Of a DNA stretch of 49,773 nucleotides, positions 10,087 to 18,576 are shown in pieces. The stretch is from Burkholderiales bacterium. Its GTDB lineage: Bacteria > Pseudomonadota > Gammaproteobacteria > Burkholderiales > Burkholderiaceae_C. Numbering within the stretch: position 1 is the stretch's first letter; each line of letters opens with the position of its first letter. A model generated the notes under the pieces. The model was not told the DNA's origin, did no database searches, and saw only the letters and a list, made by a program, of their open reading frames with translations. The DNA is taken from the NCBI GenBank assembly GCA_019509985.1, contig JAEKLF010000056.1, positions 1 to 49,773 on the forward strand, written 5' to 3'. The position numbers were made by a program, and so were the translations under genes.

Positions 10087-10206
10087 GGAATCTCCGGTTT
10101 GCAGTGCCGCGATGCTAGCGAGGCTCCTGCTGACAAGCCAAAGGACATGGCTTCCCTAGAATTGCCCCAAGCTCCGTTCCGGGGCTGTCGTCGTTTGTAG
10201 GCCTTG

Positions 10207-13200
10207 ATGAATCTCCCCTCGCTGCCGGCCATCCAGCCCGGCAAGAAGTTCACCCATCCCCGCCCCCTCGGCTCAGCCGACGCCCTGCTGCTCGCCCGCT
10301 TCGTGCAGCAGCAGCGCGACGCCGGCCGCCTGGCCGCCATCTTCACCGCCGAGCCGGGCGACACGCAGCGGCTGGAAGACGAGCTGAAGTTCTTCGCGCC
10401 CGAGCTGAAGATCGCCGTCTTCCCCGACTGGGAGACGCTGCCCTACGACAGCTTCAGCCCCCACCAGGACCTGATCTCCGAGCGGCTGGCCACGCTGTGG
10501 GAGCTGCTGCAGGCGAGGAAGACCAAGACTATCGACGTGGTGCTGATGCCGGCAGCCACCGCGCTGACCCGCCTGGCGCCACCCAGCTTCCTGGCCGGCA
10601 CGACCTTCAACTTCAAGCAGAAGCAACGGCTGGACGAAGCCTCGCTGCGCTCGCAGCTGACGCTGGCCGGCTACACGAACGTCAGCCAGGTCGTGCAGCC
10701 CGGCGAATACGCCGTGCGCGGCGGCCTCATCGACCTGTTCCCCATGGGCTCGACCGTGCCCTACCGCGTGGACCTGTTCGGCGACGAGGTCGATTCCATC
10801 CGCACCTTCGACCCCGACAGCCAGCGCAGCCTCTACCCGGTGCCCGACGTGCGCCTGCTGCCGGGCCGGGAGTTCCCGATGGACGACGCGGCGCGCAAGA
10901 AGTTCCGCGAGCGCTGGCGCGAGAAGATGGACGGCGACCCGACCAAGTCGCGCCTGTACCGCGACATCGGCGACGGCATCGCCTCGGGCGGCATCGAGTA
11001 CTACCTGCCGATATTTTTCGAGCAGACGGCCACCGTCTTCGACTACCTCGGCGAGACGGCCGGCCTGGCCTTGCACGGCGAGGTGGACGAAGCCATCCAG
11101 CGCTTCTGGACCGATACCAGGGAGCGCCACCGCTTCCTGCAGCACGACCCCGAGCGGCCGCTGCTGCCGCCGGCCGAGATCTTCCTGACGACGGAGGACT
11201 TCTTCGGGCTGACCAAGCCGCACGCGGTGCTGTCGGTGCGCGGCAACGAGCCGGTGGACTTCGCGCGGCCGCTGCCCGACATCAGCGTCGAGCGCGGCGT
11301 GCAGGAACCGTTGGCGCGGCTGTACCAGCATCTGCAGGCCACGCCGCATCGCGTGCTGCTGCTGGCAGAGAGCGAAGGCCGGCGCGAGAGCCTGCTGGAG
11401 CAGCTTCGCGACCACAAGATCGACCCGCCTTCCGTCAAGGACCTGGCCGAGTTCCAGGACAGCGACGAGAAGTTCGCCATCACCGCGGCGCCGCTGGCCT
11501 CCGGCTTCTTCTGGAACGACCCGGCGAAGCCGCTGCAGCTCATCACCGAGACCGAGCTGTTCGCGACGACGCCCACCACGCGGCGCCGACGCAAGCAGGA
11601 GCAGGTCAGCGACGTCAACGCGCTGATCAAGGACTTGTCCGAGCTGAAGGTGGGCGACCCGGTCGTGCACATCAACCACGGCATCGGGCGCTACCAGGGT
11701 CTCATCAACATCGACGTGGGCGACGGCAGCTCCGAATTCCTGCACCTGGAGTACGCCGACAAGGCGACGCTCTACGTGCCCGTGGCGCAGCTGCACCTGA
11801 TCGGCCGCTACACCGGCGTGAGCCCGGAGGAAGCGCCGCTGCACAAGCTGGGCTCGGGCCAGTGGGAGAAGGCCAAGCGCAAGGCCGCCGAGCAGGTGCG
11901 CGACACGGCCGCCGAGCTTCTGAACCTCTACGCCCGCCGCGCTGCCCGCGAAGGCCACGCCTTCCGCTATTCGGGCCAGGACTACGAGGCCTTCGCCGCC
12001 TCCTTCGGCTTCGAGGAAACGCCTGACCAGCGCGCCGCCATCCATGCGGTCATCCAGGACATGATTTCGCCCAAACCGATGGACCGCCTGGTCTGCGGCG
12101 ACGTGGGCTTCGGCAAGACCGAGGTGGCGCTGCGCGCCGCCTTCGTGGCGGTGATGGGCGGCAAGCAGGTCGCCATCCTGGCGCCCACCACGCTGCTGGC
12201 CGAGCAGCATTACCAGAACATCTCGGACCGTTTCGGCGCCTGGCCGGTCAAGGTCGCGGAGATGAGCCGCTTTCGCTCGGCCAAGGAGATCAAGGCGGCG
12301 ATGGAAGGCATCGCCGACGGCAGCCTCGACATCGTTGTCGGCACGCACAAGCTGCTGTCGGCCGAGGTCAAGTTCAAGCGCCTGGGCCTGCTGGTCATCG
12401 ACGAGGAACACCGTTTCGGCGTGCGCCACAAGGAGGCCATGAAGGCCATGCGGGCCGAGGTCGACGTGCTCACGCTGACGGCCACGCCCATCCCACGGAC
12501 CCTCGGCATGGCGCTGGAAGGCCTGCGCGACCTGTCGGTCATCGCCACCGCGCCGCAGCGCCGCCTGGCGATCAAGACCTTTGTTCGCGCCGAGAGCAGC
12601 GGCACCATCCGCGAGGCCGTGCTGCGCGAGTTGAAGCGTGGCGGCCAGGTCTACTTCCTGCACAACGAAGTCGAGACCATCGAGAACCGGCGCCAGAAGC
12701 TGGAAGAGCTGTTGCCCGAGGCGCGCATCGTCGTCGCTCACGGCCAGATGCCCGAGCGCGAACTGGAGCGCGTCATGCGCGAGTTCGTCGCCGGCAAGCA
12801 CAACCTGCTGTTGTGCTCCACCATCATCGAGACCGGCATCGACGTGCCCAGCGCCAACACCATCGTCATCAGCCGCGCCGACAAGTTCGGCCTGGCGCAG
12901 TTGCACCAGCTGCGCGGCCGCGTCGGCCGCAGCCACCATCAGGCTTATGCCTACCTGATGGTGCCGGACATGCAGGGCCTCACCAAGCAGGCGCTGCAGC
13001 GGCTGGACGCGATCCAGGCGATGGAGGAACTGGGCTCGGGCTTTTACCTGGCCATGCACGACCTGGAGATCCGCGGCGCCGGCGAGATGCTCGGCGAGCA
13101 CCAGAGCGGCAACATGATGGAGGTCGGCTTCCAGCTCTACAACGACATGCTGAGCGAGGCCGTGCGGTCCCTCAAGGCCGGCCGCGAGCCCGACCTGCTG

Positions 13201-13662
13201 TCGCCATTTGCCGCCACCACCGAGATCAACCTGCACGCCCCCGCACTGCTGCCCGACGCCTACTGCGGCGACGTCCAGGTGCGGCTCTCGCTCTACAAGC
13301 GCCTGGCCACGGCCGAGAAGAACGAGCAGGTCGACGCGATGCTCGAAGAGATCACCGACCGCTTCGGCAAGCTGCCCGCGCAGGGCCAGACGCTGTTCGA
13401 CACGCACCGCCTGCGCGTGCTGGCCAAGCCTTACGGCGTCAGCAAGATCGACGCGTCGCCGGTGCTGATCAACATCAACTTCCGCAAGGACCCGCCGATC
13501 GACCCGATGCGCGTCATCGATCTGGTGCAGAAGAACCGCAACATCAAGCTCGTCGGTAACGAGAAGCTGCGGATTGAAAAAATGTTGAGCAACCCGCAGG
13601 ACCGCGCCCAGGCGGTGAGAGAGGTTTTGCGGTTACTTGGGCAACCTTTGAAGCAAAGCTAG
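10207..13662 (+). CDS. mfd: transcription-repair coupling factor
   Basis: Mfd is a cytosolic DNA translocase that pushes stalled RNA polymerase off DNA and recruits UvrA. The 1151-residue product matches E. coli Mfd (1148). The N-terminal UvrB-like region is visible (FFAPELKIAVFPDWETLPYD, shown by its FPDWETLPYD core). The RNA-polymerase interaction region starts at KVGDPVVHINHGIGRYQGL. The helicase motifs are GDVGFGKTEVALRAA (Walker A), VIDEEHRFGVRHKE (DEEH), LTATPIPRTLGMAL and HQLRGRVGRSHHQAYAY. A TTG at 10204 directly precedes the ATG at 10207; the ATG is the more usual choice. The gene is complete and divergent from the DUF885 gene. Confidence 0.97.
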   Translation: MNLPSLPAIQPGKKFTHPRPLGSADALLLARFVQQQRDAGRLAAIFTAEPGDTQRLEDELKFFAPELKIAVFPDWETLPYDSFSPHQDLISERLATLWELLQARKTKTIDVVLMPAATALTRLAPPSFLAGTTFNFKQKQRLDEASLRSQLTLAGYTNVSQVVQPGEYAVRGGLIDLFPMGSTVPYRVDLFGDEVDSIRTFDPDSQRSLYPVPDVRLLPGREFPMDDAARKKFRERWREKMDGDPTKSRLYRDIGDGIASGGIEYYLPIFFEQTATVFDYLGETAGLALHGEVDEAIQRFWTDTRERHRFLQHDPERPLLPPAEIFLTTEDFFGLTKPHAVLSVRGNEPVDFARPLPDISVERGVQEPLARLYQHLQATPHRVLLLAESEGRRESLLEQLRDHKIDPPSVKDLAEFQDSDEKFAITAAPLASGFFWNDPAKPLQLITETELFATTPTTRRRRKQEQVSDVNALIKDLSELKVGDPVVHINHGIGRYQGLINIDVGDGSSEFLHLEYADKATLYVPVAQLHLIGRYTGVSPEEAPLHKLGSGQWEKAKRKAAEQVRDTAAELLNLYARRAAREGHAFRYSGQDYEAFAASFGFEETPDQRAAIHAVIQDMISPKPMDRLVCGDVGFGKTEVALRAAFVAVMGGKQVAILAPTTLLAEQHYQNISDRFGAWPVKVAEMSRFRSAKEIKAAMEGIADGSLDIVVGTHKLLSAEVKFKRLGLLVIDEEHRFGVRHKEAMKAMRAEVDVLTLTATPIPRTLGMALEGLRDLSVIATAPQRRLAIKTFVRAESSGTIREAVLRELKRGGQVYFLHNEVETIENRRQKLEELLPEARIVVAHGQMPERELERVMREFVAGKHNLLLCSTIIETGIDVPSANTIVISRADKFGLAQLHQLRGRVGRSHHQAYAYLMVPDMQGLTKQALQRLDAIQAMEELGSGFYLAMHDLEIRGAGEMLGEHQSGNMMEVGFQLYNDMLSEAVRSLKAGREPDLLSPFAATTEINLHAPALLPDAYCGDVQVRLSLYKRLATAEKNEQVDAMLEEITDRFGKLPAQGQTLFDTHRLRVLAKPYGVSKIDASPVLININFRKDPPIDPMRVIDLVQKNRNIKLVGNEKLRIEKMLSNPQDRAQAVREVLRLLGQPLKQS

Positions 13663-13671
13663 GGATCCGAG

Positions 13672-13689
13672 GGCAGCGGGGCTGCTGCC
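13672..13689. terminator. possible hairpin after mfd
   Basis: GGCAGC (13672-13677) can pair with GCTGCC (13684-13689) over six bases, ten bases after the mfd stop. There is no T-run, so a terminator role is uncertain. Confidence 0.3.
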
Positions 13690-13724
13690 TAGACTGCGGC
13701 CGCCCTTCACCGCTGGAGACAACC

Positions 13725-14264
13725 ATGAAGAAGTTGCTTGCCGTGGCCGCCCTGCTGCCGACCTTGGCCAGTGCATCGAGCCTGCTCGACTCGACCGTGA
13801 ACGTCCACTACCACTTCGTCGACGGCCCGCAGACCCTGAACACGCTCGACAAGGTCGTGGTGGGCGCGGGCGCGGAACTCAGCTGCCCCGGCGGCGCGGA
13901 CCTCTGCAATGTGCTGACCTCGCCGACGCAGAGCCTGGACTTCAGCGCCAACGCCATCCGCTATGACTATGGCGGCGTCGGCACGAACTTCCTGGATGTC
14001 CAGCACAGCCGGTTCCAGTTCACGTCGCTCTACGACGATGCCTCGGTAATCACGGGTGTGCAGCTCTCCACCAACATCTCCGGCCTGGATGCTTCACGCA
14101 TCAGCTTCGGTGGGCACCAGCTGCAGGTCGACATGCACGGCCTGCAGGTCGGGGCGGACGCCTATTTCCAGCTCAATCTGGTGACGGCCCCGGTGCCTGA
14201 GCCGACCAGCGCCGCCCTGCTGCTGGGCGGCCTGGCGCTGCTGACTGCGCGCAGGCGCCGTTGA
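13725..14264 (+). CDS. PEP-CTERM sorting domain protein
   Basis: The 179-residue protein has a short Sec signal peptide (about 1-18, ending LASAS). Its C-terminus is VPEPTSAALLLGGLALLTARRRR in layout: the PEP motif, one hydrophobic helix and a basic tail, the signature of PEP-CTERM substrates. These are cut by exosortase and linked to exopolysaccharide or surface attachment. The mature part (about 19-150) is predicted beta-rich, with two cysteines in LSCPGGADLCN, and I do not recognise a catalytic domain. GGAG precedes the ATG at 13725. No exosortase gene is in the window, so the host must encode it elsewhere. Confidence 0.85.
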   Translation: MKKLLAVAALLPTLASASSLLDSTVNVHYHFVDGPQTLNTLDKVVVGAGAELSCPGGADLCNVLTSPTQSLDFSANAIRYDYGGVGTNFLDVQHSRFQFTSLYDDASVITGVQLSTNISGLDASRISFGGHQLQVDMHGLQVGADAYFQLNLVTAPVPEPTSAALLLGGLALLTARRRR

Positions 14265-14268
14265 GCCC

Positions 14269-14308
14269 ATCGGGATAATGCCGGGCATCCCGCCCGCTTC
14301 ATCCCGAT
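14269..14308 (+). promoter_or_regulatory. alternative hairpins just before serB
   Basis: ATCGGGAT (14269-14276) pairs with ATCCCGAT (14301-14308), four bases before the serB GTG. The GGGAT of the left arm could instead pair with ATCCC at 14287-14291, so the two stems exclude each other. This might be a terminator of the PEP-CTERM transcript or a leader structure of serB; chance is also possible. Confidence 0.3.
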
Positions 14309-14311
14309 CCC

Positions 14312-15022
14312 GTGACCACCACTGCTCCTGCCGGCCTCGTCGTCAACGCCGGCCCGGCCCTGCCGCCACTCTCGCACTTCAAGCTCGCCGCCTTCGACAT
14401 GGACTCGACGCTGATCAGCATCGAGTGCATCGACGAGATCGCGGCGCTGGCGGGCAAGGGTTCGGAGGTCGCCGCCATCACCGAGGCCGCGATGCGCGGC
14501 GAGATCACCGACTTCAAGGACAGCCTGCGCCGGCGCCTCGCCCTCCTGGCCGGCGTGCCGGCGTCGGTGCTGGACCGCGTGCTGGCCGAGCGGCTGACCT
14601 TCAATCCCGGCGCGCGCGAGCTGTGCACGGCGCTGAAGGCGGCGAGCCTCAAGCTTGTGCTCGTCTCGGGTGGCTTCACCTTCTTCACGCGCTTTGTCGC
14701 GGCCGAACTGGGCATGGATTTCGTGCGCAGCAACGAGCTGGAGATCGAAGGCGGCGCTCTCACCGGCCGCGTCGTCCTGCAGGACTGGGGCGACATCTGC
14801 GACGGTGCCGAGAAGCGCCGCATGCTGCTGGAGTGCTGCGAGAAGATCGGTTGCGGCCCGGGCCAGGCCATCGCCGTCGGCGATGGGGCCAACGACCTGC
14901 CGATGATGGGCGCCGCCGGCCTGTCGGTGGCCTATCACGCCAAGCCCAAGGTGCGCGAGCAGGCGCGCATCGCGATCAACGAAGGCGGTCTCGAACGGCT
15001 GCTGGAGCTCATCCAGCCGTGA
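14312..15022 (+). CDS. serB: phosphoserine phosphatase
   Basis: This HAD-superfamily enzyme removes phosphate from O-phosphoserine in the last step of serine synthesis in the cytosol. The 236-residue sequence holds HAD motif I FDMDSTLIS (nucleophile Asp near residue 29), cap-helix ECIDEIAALAG, motif II LVLVSGGFTFF and motif III/IV AVGDGANDLPMM. It lacks the N-terminal ACT-like extension that makes E. coli SerB 322 residues, as is usual in betaproteobacteria. The start is a GTG at 14312, with a hairpin rather than an obvious Shine-Dalgarno in front. Its stop overlaps the start of the next gene (GTGA). Confidence 0.95.
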   Translation: MTTTAPAGLVVNAGPALPPLSHFKLAAFDMDSTLISIECIDEIAALAGKGSEVAAITEAAMRGEITDFKDSLRRRLALLAGVPASVLDRVLAERLTFNPGARELCTALKAASLKLVLVSGGFTFFTRFVAAELGMDFVRSNELEIEGGALTGRVVLQDWGDICDGAEKRRMLLECCEKIGCGPGQAIAVGDGANDLPMMGAAGLSVAYHAKPKVREQARIAINEGGLERLLELIQP

Positions 15023-15753
15023 AGCGCCTGGCGGGTCCGCTGATCGCGATGCTGCTTTCCAGCGCGGCCGCGGCCCAGGTGCCCGCCCCGCCCCCATTGC
15101 GCTTTGTCGCGGCGACCAACAACGCACTGCCGATTGCCGAGTTCGACAGCAGCAACGAGCACCTCATCGGCGGCATCGCCAAGGACCTGGCCGAGCTGAT
15201 CGCCGCCGGCCTGGGCCGCCCGGTCAGCTTCGTGCCGCTGCCGGCCAAGCGCGTCAGCGCGGCCTTGGTCGCTGGCGAGGCCGATGCCGTCTGCTTCGTG
15301 CTGCCCGAATGGCTGCAGGGCGACTTCCGCTGGACTCGCGGCCTCATCCCCGAGGCCAGCCTCGTCGCCGCCCACGCCGACGCGCCGGCGCTGAAAAGCC
15401 TGGAGCAGCTCAGCGGCCAACCGCTGGGCACGGTGCTGAGCTACAACTACCCGCGCGTCGAGCAGGCACTGGGCAAGGGCCTCAAGCGGGCGGACGCGGC
15501 CAGCATGTCCGCCAACCTGCGCCGCCTGGCGGCCGGCCGCGTGCGCTATGCCCTCGTCGAGAAGACCTCGCTGCAGTACTTCCTGCGTGAGCTGCCCAAC
15601 GCGCCGGTGCGCATCGCCTGGGTCATCGACCGCTTCGACGCACGCTGCGCGTTCTCGCAGCGCTCGGGCGTGCCCTTCGCCGAGGTGGCCTCGGTGCTGG
15701 ACCAGCTCGTCAGCAGCGGCAGCGTCGAGCGCGTGCTGGCCCGCTACCGCTGA
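15019..15753 (+). CDS. orphan periplasmic solute-binding protein, family 3-like
   Basis: The 244-residue product has a Sec signal peptide (about 1-19, ending SSAAAAQ) and the two-lobed layout of ABC-type amino-acid-binding proteins. Landmarks are GGIAKDLAELIAAGLGRPVSF, FVPLPAKRVSAAL, GEADAVCFVLPEW and LGTVLSYNYPRVEQALG. No permease or ATPase gene is nearby, so it may be a stand-alone receptor or a degenerate binding protein. The GTG at 15019 overlaps the serB stop in a GTGA, suggesting coupled translation. The ligand is unknown. Confidence 0.82.
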   Translation: MKRLAGPLIAMLLSSAAAAQVPAPPPLRFVAATNNALPIAEFDSSNEHLIGGIAKDLAELIAAGLGRPVSFVPLPAKRVSAALVAGEADAVCFVLPEWLQGDFRWTRGLIPEASLVAAHADAPALKSLEQLSGQPLGTVLSYNYPRVEQALGKGLKRADAASMSANLRRLAAGRVRYALVEKTSLQYFLRELPNAPVRIAWVIDRFDARCAFSQRSGVPFAEVASVLDQLVSSGSVERVLARYR

Positions 15754-15755
15754 TC

Positions 15756-15915
15756 CGCGGCGCCGGACACGACGCGGCCGGCCGTGCCGAAGGCGATCTT
15801 GACACTTGCACATGCATGTCGATAAGCCCCGGCATGACCGTGCGGTCCTTCAGGTCGATGACCCTGTCGTAGCCCGTCGCATCGACGAAGCCGGCCTTCA
15901 GCCTGCGAGTGTCGG
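15756..15915 (-). pseudogene. relic of an amidohydrolase (imidazolonepropionase-like family)
   Basis: No intact gene is here, but the minus strand still encodes recognisable pieces. One frame gives ATGYDRVIDLKDRTVMPGL followed by IDMHV, the N-terminal metal-site region of metal-dependent amidohydrolases (normally PGLIDMHVH). Directly after, in another frame, comes SVKIAFGT, like the distal strand KIAFGTDAG of the same family, ended by a stop near 15744. In intact enzymes these parts are some 250-300 residues apart. An internal deletion with a frame change, near base 15808, explains the arrangement. It lies just after the S4 gene on the same strand. Confidence 0.65.
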
Positions 15916-15920
15916 CGCAC

Positions 15921-16145
15921 TCAGCCGCCGCCTGGCCCCTGGATGACCCTGACGCGCTGGCCGCCGAACTCGACGACCTGCCCGGCGCGCATCTTGGCCG
16001 TCTTGCGCAGCTCCACCTGGCCGTCCACCCTCACCTCACCCGCCGCGATGAGCATGCGGGCTCGTCCGCCGCTCTCGACCAGGCCCATGGCCTTGAGCAG
16101 CTTGTCGAGCTCGATGTAGTCGCCGCGCAGTGTCAGCTCAAGCAT
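15921..16145 (-). CDS. small S4-domain RNA-binding protein (YbcJ-like)
   Basis: The 74-residue protein is essentially one S4 RNA-binding domain: YIELDKLLKAMGLVESGGRA, then LIAAGEVRVDGQVELRKTAK and VEFGGQRVRV. The pattern GGxAxxxIxxGxVxVNGxxExRxxxKL is the YbcJ-type single-S4 signature. A role in RNA or ribosome binding is expected. The ATG at 16145 overlaps the end of the upstream ThDP enzyme gene by eight bases, so the two are probably co-translated. The C-terminus is a short glycine-rich tail. Confidence 0.88.
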   Translation of the reverse strand: MLELTLRGDYIELDKLLKAMGLVESGGRARMLIAAGEVRVDGQVELRKTAKMRAGQVVEFGGQRVRVIQGPGGG

Positions 16146-17850
16146 GGTGGGCCTTTCGGGCGGCTTCGCGGATGGCCGTCAACGTCGAGCGCGAGGTCGA
16201 CACGTCGGCAGACAGGCGCAGGTGCAGCAGTGCCGGCCTGCCAGCCGCGATGGCCGCATTCAGCGCCACATCAACCTCGGCCGTGCTCTCGGCCTTGAAG
16301 GCCGCGAAGCCGAAGGCCTCGGCCAGTTGGGCGAAGTCGGGGTTGAACAGGTCGCTGCCCGACACGCGGCCCGGGTACTCGCGCTCCTGGTGCATGCGGA
16401 TGGTGCCGTAGGTGCCGTTGTCGACGACGACAACGAGCAACTTCTTCGCGCCGTAGCCCGTGGCGGTGGCCAGCTCCTGGCCGGTCATCAGGAAGTCGCC
16501 GTCGCCGGCGATGTTGACGACCCAGCGGTCCTGCAGCAGCGAAGCTGCGACGGCGGCCGGCACGCCGTAGCCCATCGCGCCCGAAGTCGGCGCGAGCTGC
16601 GTCTTGCCGAAGCGATGCAGGCCCGTGTAACGGTGGAAGCGGTGCAGCCAGCCGCTGTAGTTGCCGGCGCCGTTCGTGAAGATCGTGCCCTCGGGCAGCT
16701 TGGCGTCGAGGAGGCGGATGACCTCGGCCATGTCCAGCGGCGCGACCGGCGTGGGCACGAGATTGGCTTCGTAGTCGGCGTGCGCGGCGTCGGTCCAGGC
16801 GCGCCAGGTGACGTCGACGGGCGGAGGCAGCGCGGCCAGCGCCGGTGCGGCCTGGCTCATGCTGGCGTTGACCAGCAGCTCGGCCGTGTAGACGCGGCCC
16901 AGCTCCTCGGCGCCGGCGTGGATGTGGATGAGCTGTTGCGCCGGACGCGGCGCCTGCAGCAGCGTGTAGCCACCGGTCGTCATCTCGCCCAGGCGCGGGC
17001 CGATGGCGAGGATGAGGTCAGCCTCTTTGACCCGTGCCGCGAGCTTGGGATTGATGCCGATGCCGACATCGCCGGCGTAGTTCGGATGGGCGTTGTCGAA
17101 CAGGTCCTGGAAGCGGAAGGCGCAGCCGACCGGCAGGTGCCAGGCTTGCGCAAAGCTCTGCAGCGCCGCCGTCGCCTCGGGCGTCCAGCCACCACCGCCG
17201 GCGATGACGAGGGGCTTCTTCGCCGCGGCCAGGCGCTCGCGCAGTTCAGCGAGGGCGGCTGGCGTGGGTGCAGCCTCGGCGGGCCGTGCGGGCGCGACGA
17301 CAGGCGCCGTGATCGGCTTCGTCAGCATGTCCTCCGGCAGCACTAGAACGACCGGGCCGGGCCGGCCCTGCATCGCGGTGTGGAAGGCGCGGGCCACGTA
17401 TTCGGGCAGGCGCTCAGGGTCGTGTACCTCACCCACCCACTTGGCCATGCCCAGCGTGCCGGGGCCGAACATCTGGCGGTAGTCCACCTCCTGGAAGGCC
17501 TCGCGGTCGCGCTGGTCGCTGGCGACCTGGCCGATGAACAGGATCATCGGCGTGCTGTCCTGGAAGGCCGTGTGCAGGCCGATGCTGGCGTTCGTCGCAC
17601 CCGGGCCGCGCGTCACGAAGCAGATGCCGGGCTTGCCGGTCAACTTGCCCTGCGCCTCGGCCATGAAGGCCGCGCCGCCTTCCTGGCGGCAGGCGATGAA
17701 GCGGATTTTGTCGGCATATTCGTGGAAGCCGTCGAGCACGGCGAGGTAGCTTTCGCCAGGCACGCCGAAGGCCGTGTCAATGCCCTGGGCAATCAGCGCC
17801 TCGACCAGCTTGTGGCCGGCCAGACGCGGGGTGGTGAGTTGTCTAGTCAT
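16138..17850 (-). CDS. thiamine diphosphate-dependent enzyme, acetolactate synthase-like
   Basis: The 570-residue protein has the three domains of the POX/AHAS family. The N-terminal PYR domain (1-180) has FGVPGESYLAVLD and RQEGGAAFMAEA, whose Glu should activate ThDP. The central domain (190-350) includes KPLVIAGGGGW. The C-terminal PP domain has the ThDP/Mg motif GDGDFLMTGQELATA through VVVVDNGTYGTIR. Anabolic acetolactate synthase comes with an IlvN regulatory subunit, which is absent here. A catabolic or decarboxylase role (such as acetolactate synthase-like, sulfopyruvate or oxalyl-CoA type) is therefore just as likely. The start at 17850 gives MTRQLTTPRLAGHKLVEALI, normal for the family. 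Confidence 0.88.
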   Translation of the reverse strand: MTRQLTTPRLAGHKLVEALIAQGIDTAFGVPGESYLAVLDGFHEYADKIRFIACRQEGGAAFMAEAQGKLTGKPGICFVTRGPGATNASIGLHTAFQDSTPMILFIGQVASDQRDREAFQEVDYRQMFGPGTLGMAKWVGEVHDPERLPEYVARAFHTAMQGRPGPVVLVLPEDMLTKPITAPVVAPARPAEAAPTPAALAELRERLAAAKKPLVIAGGGGWTPEATAALQSFAQAWHLPVGCAFRFQDLFDNAHPNYAGDVGIGINPKLAARVKEADLILAIGPRLGEMTTGGYTLLQAPRPAQQLIHIHAGAEELGRVYTAELLVNASMSQAAPALAALPPPVDVTWRAWTDAAHADYEANLVPTPVAPLDMAEVIRLLDAKLPEGTIFTNGAGNYSGWLHRFHRYTGLHRFGKTQLAPTSGAMGYGVPAAVAASLLQDRWVVNIAGDGDFLMTGQELATATGYGAKKLLVVVVDNGTYGTIRMHQEREYPGRVSGSDLFNPDFAQLAEAFGFAAFKAESTAEVDVALNAAIAAGRPALLHLRLSADVSTSRSTLTAIREAARKAHHA

Positions 17851-17915
17851 GTTGGGACTTTAGCCGGCAGCGACGATCCGGCGCTCAACCGAAGCGCTCG
17901 CTGCCGACGCCGACC

Positions 17916-18395
17916 TTAGTCGTCGACCGCCTCCACGCCCTGCTGCTTCAGCCGCTCCAGATGGTCCTTCATCGCCTGCAGCACCTGTGCCGAATGCCCC
18001 TGCCATTCAGTGACCTCGCCCACCACCCGCAACGGCTCGCGGGAGCGGTAGGACCGGGTCGGATTGCCCGGGTATTTCTTGTCCGTCAGATTGGGGTCGT
18101 CCATCAGCGGGCCGGTCGGCTCGACGATATAGATCCGGCCCGGCCCTTCGCCCTGCGCCAGCTCCGCGCCCCAAGTGGCGGCGTCCAGCGTGGCGCTGAA
18201 GTACACATGGTTCGCCGTTTTGCGCTGGCCGTAGTTGGACGTGTAGCCGGGCTGGATGAGGTCGCCAGGCTTCAGGTCGGCTCGCGTGCCGTGATACAGG
18301 CGCTGCGACGCGGGATCGCCAGCGGCAACAGCGGGGCTGCGCGGCAGTGCCTCGATGACGTCAACGCAGGAATTGGCAATAGGCTCGTTGGTCAT
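17916..18395 (-). CDS. arr: rifamycin NAD+:ADP-ribosyltransferase
   Basis: Arr inactivates rifamycins by moving ADP-ribose from NAD+ to the C23 hydroxyl. The 159-residue sequence shows the family motifs YHGTRADLKPGDLI, HVYFSATLDAATWGAELA, RIYIVEPTGP, DDPNLTDKKYPGNPT, SYRSREPLRVVGEV and EWQGH. The residues expected to be functional, H35, Y65 and D100, keep the exact 30- and 35-residue spacing of H19, Y49 and D84 in the mycobacterial enzyme. The start at 18395 (MTNEPIAN) has GGAG seven bases before it; a longer frame to 18455 lacks support. No integron site or transposase is near, so it looks like a resident chromosomal copy. Confidence 0.93.
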   Translation of the reverse strand: MTNEPIANSCVDVIEALPRSPAVAAGDPASQRLYHGTRADLKPGDLIQPGYTSNYGQRKTANHVYFSATLDAATWGAELAQGEGPGRIYIVEPTGPLMDDPNLTDKKYPGNPTRSYRSREPLRVVGEVTEWQGHSAQVLQAMKDHLERLKQQGVEAVDD

Positions 18396-18576
18396 GGACG
18401 GGCTCCGATGGTGATGGCACGCGGGGCTGGCGCTCCGCGGCCGCGACTGTTGCACGGCCCGGTCGACGAGATGGCTAAGCCGTTGATACGAGAGGGAAAT
18501 TCGGCCGTCGGCCCTGTTCCACCATTAAACTGCGGTCCAGCGCGGTGCCCATTCCTGCCGGTCGGCCCAGCAACGA

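Noticed and set aside
10273..13407. Very long open frame (over 1000 codons) on the minus strand across mfd
   Set aside because: It mirrors the codon structure of mfd in high-GC DNA, and its translation is low-complexity (His/Gln/Val/Ala-rich) with no family motif. It is a shadow of mfd.
17916..18576. arr as part of an integron or transposon
   Set aside because: No integrase, transposase, attC-like site or flanking repeat is visible, and base composition looks like the neighbours.
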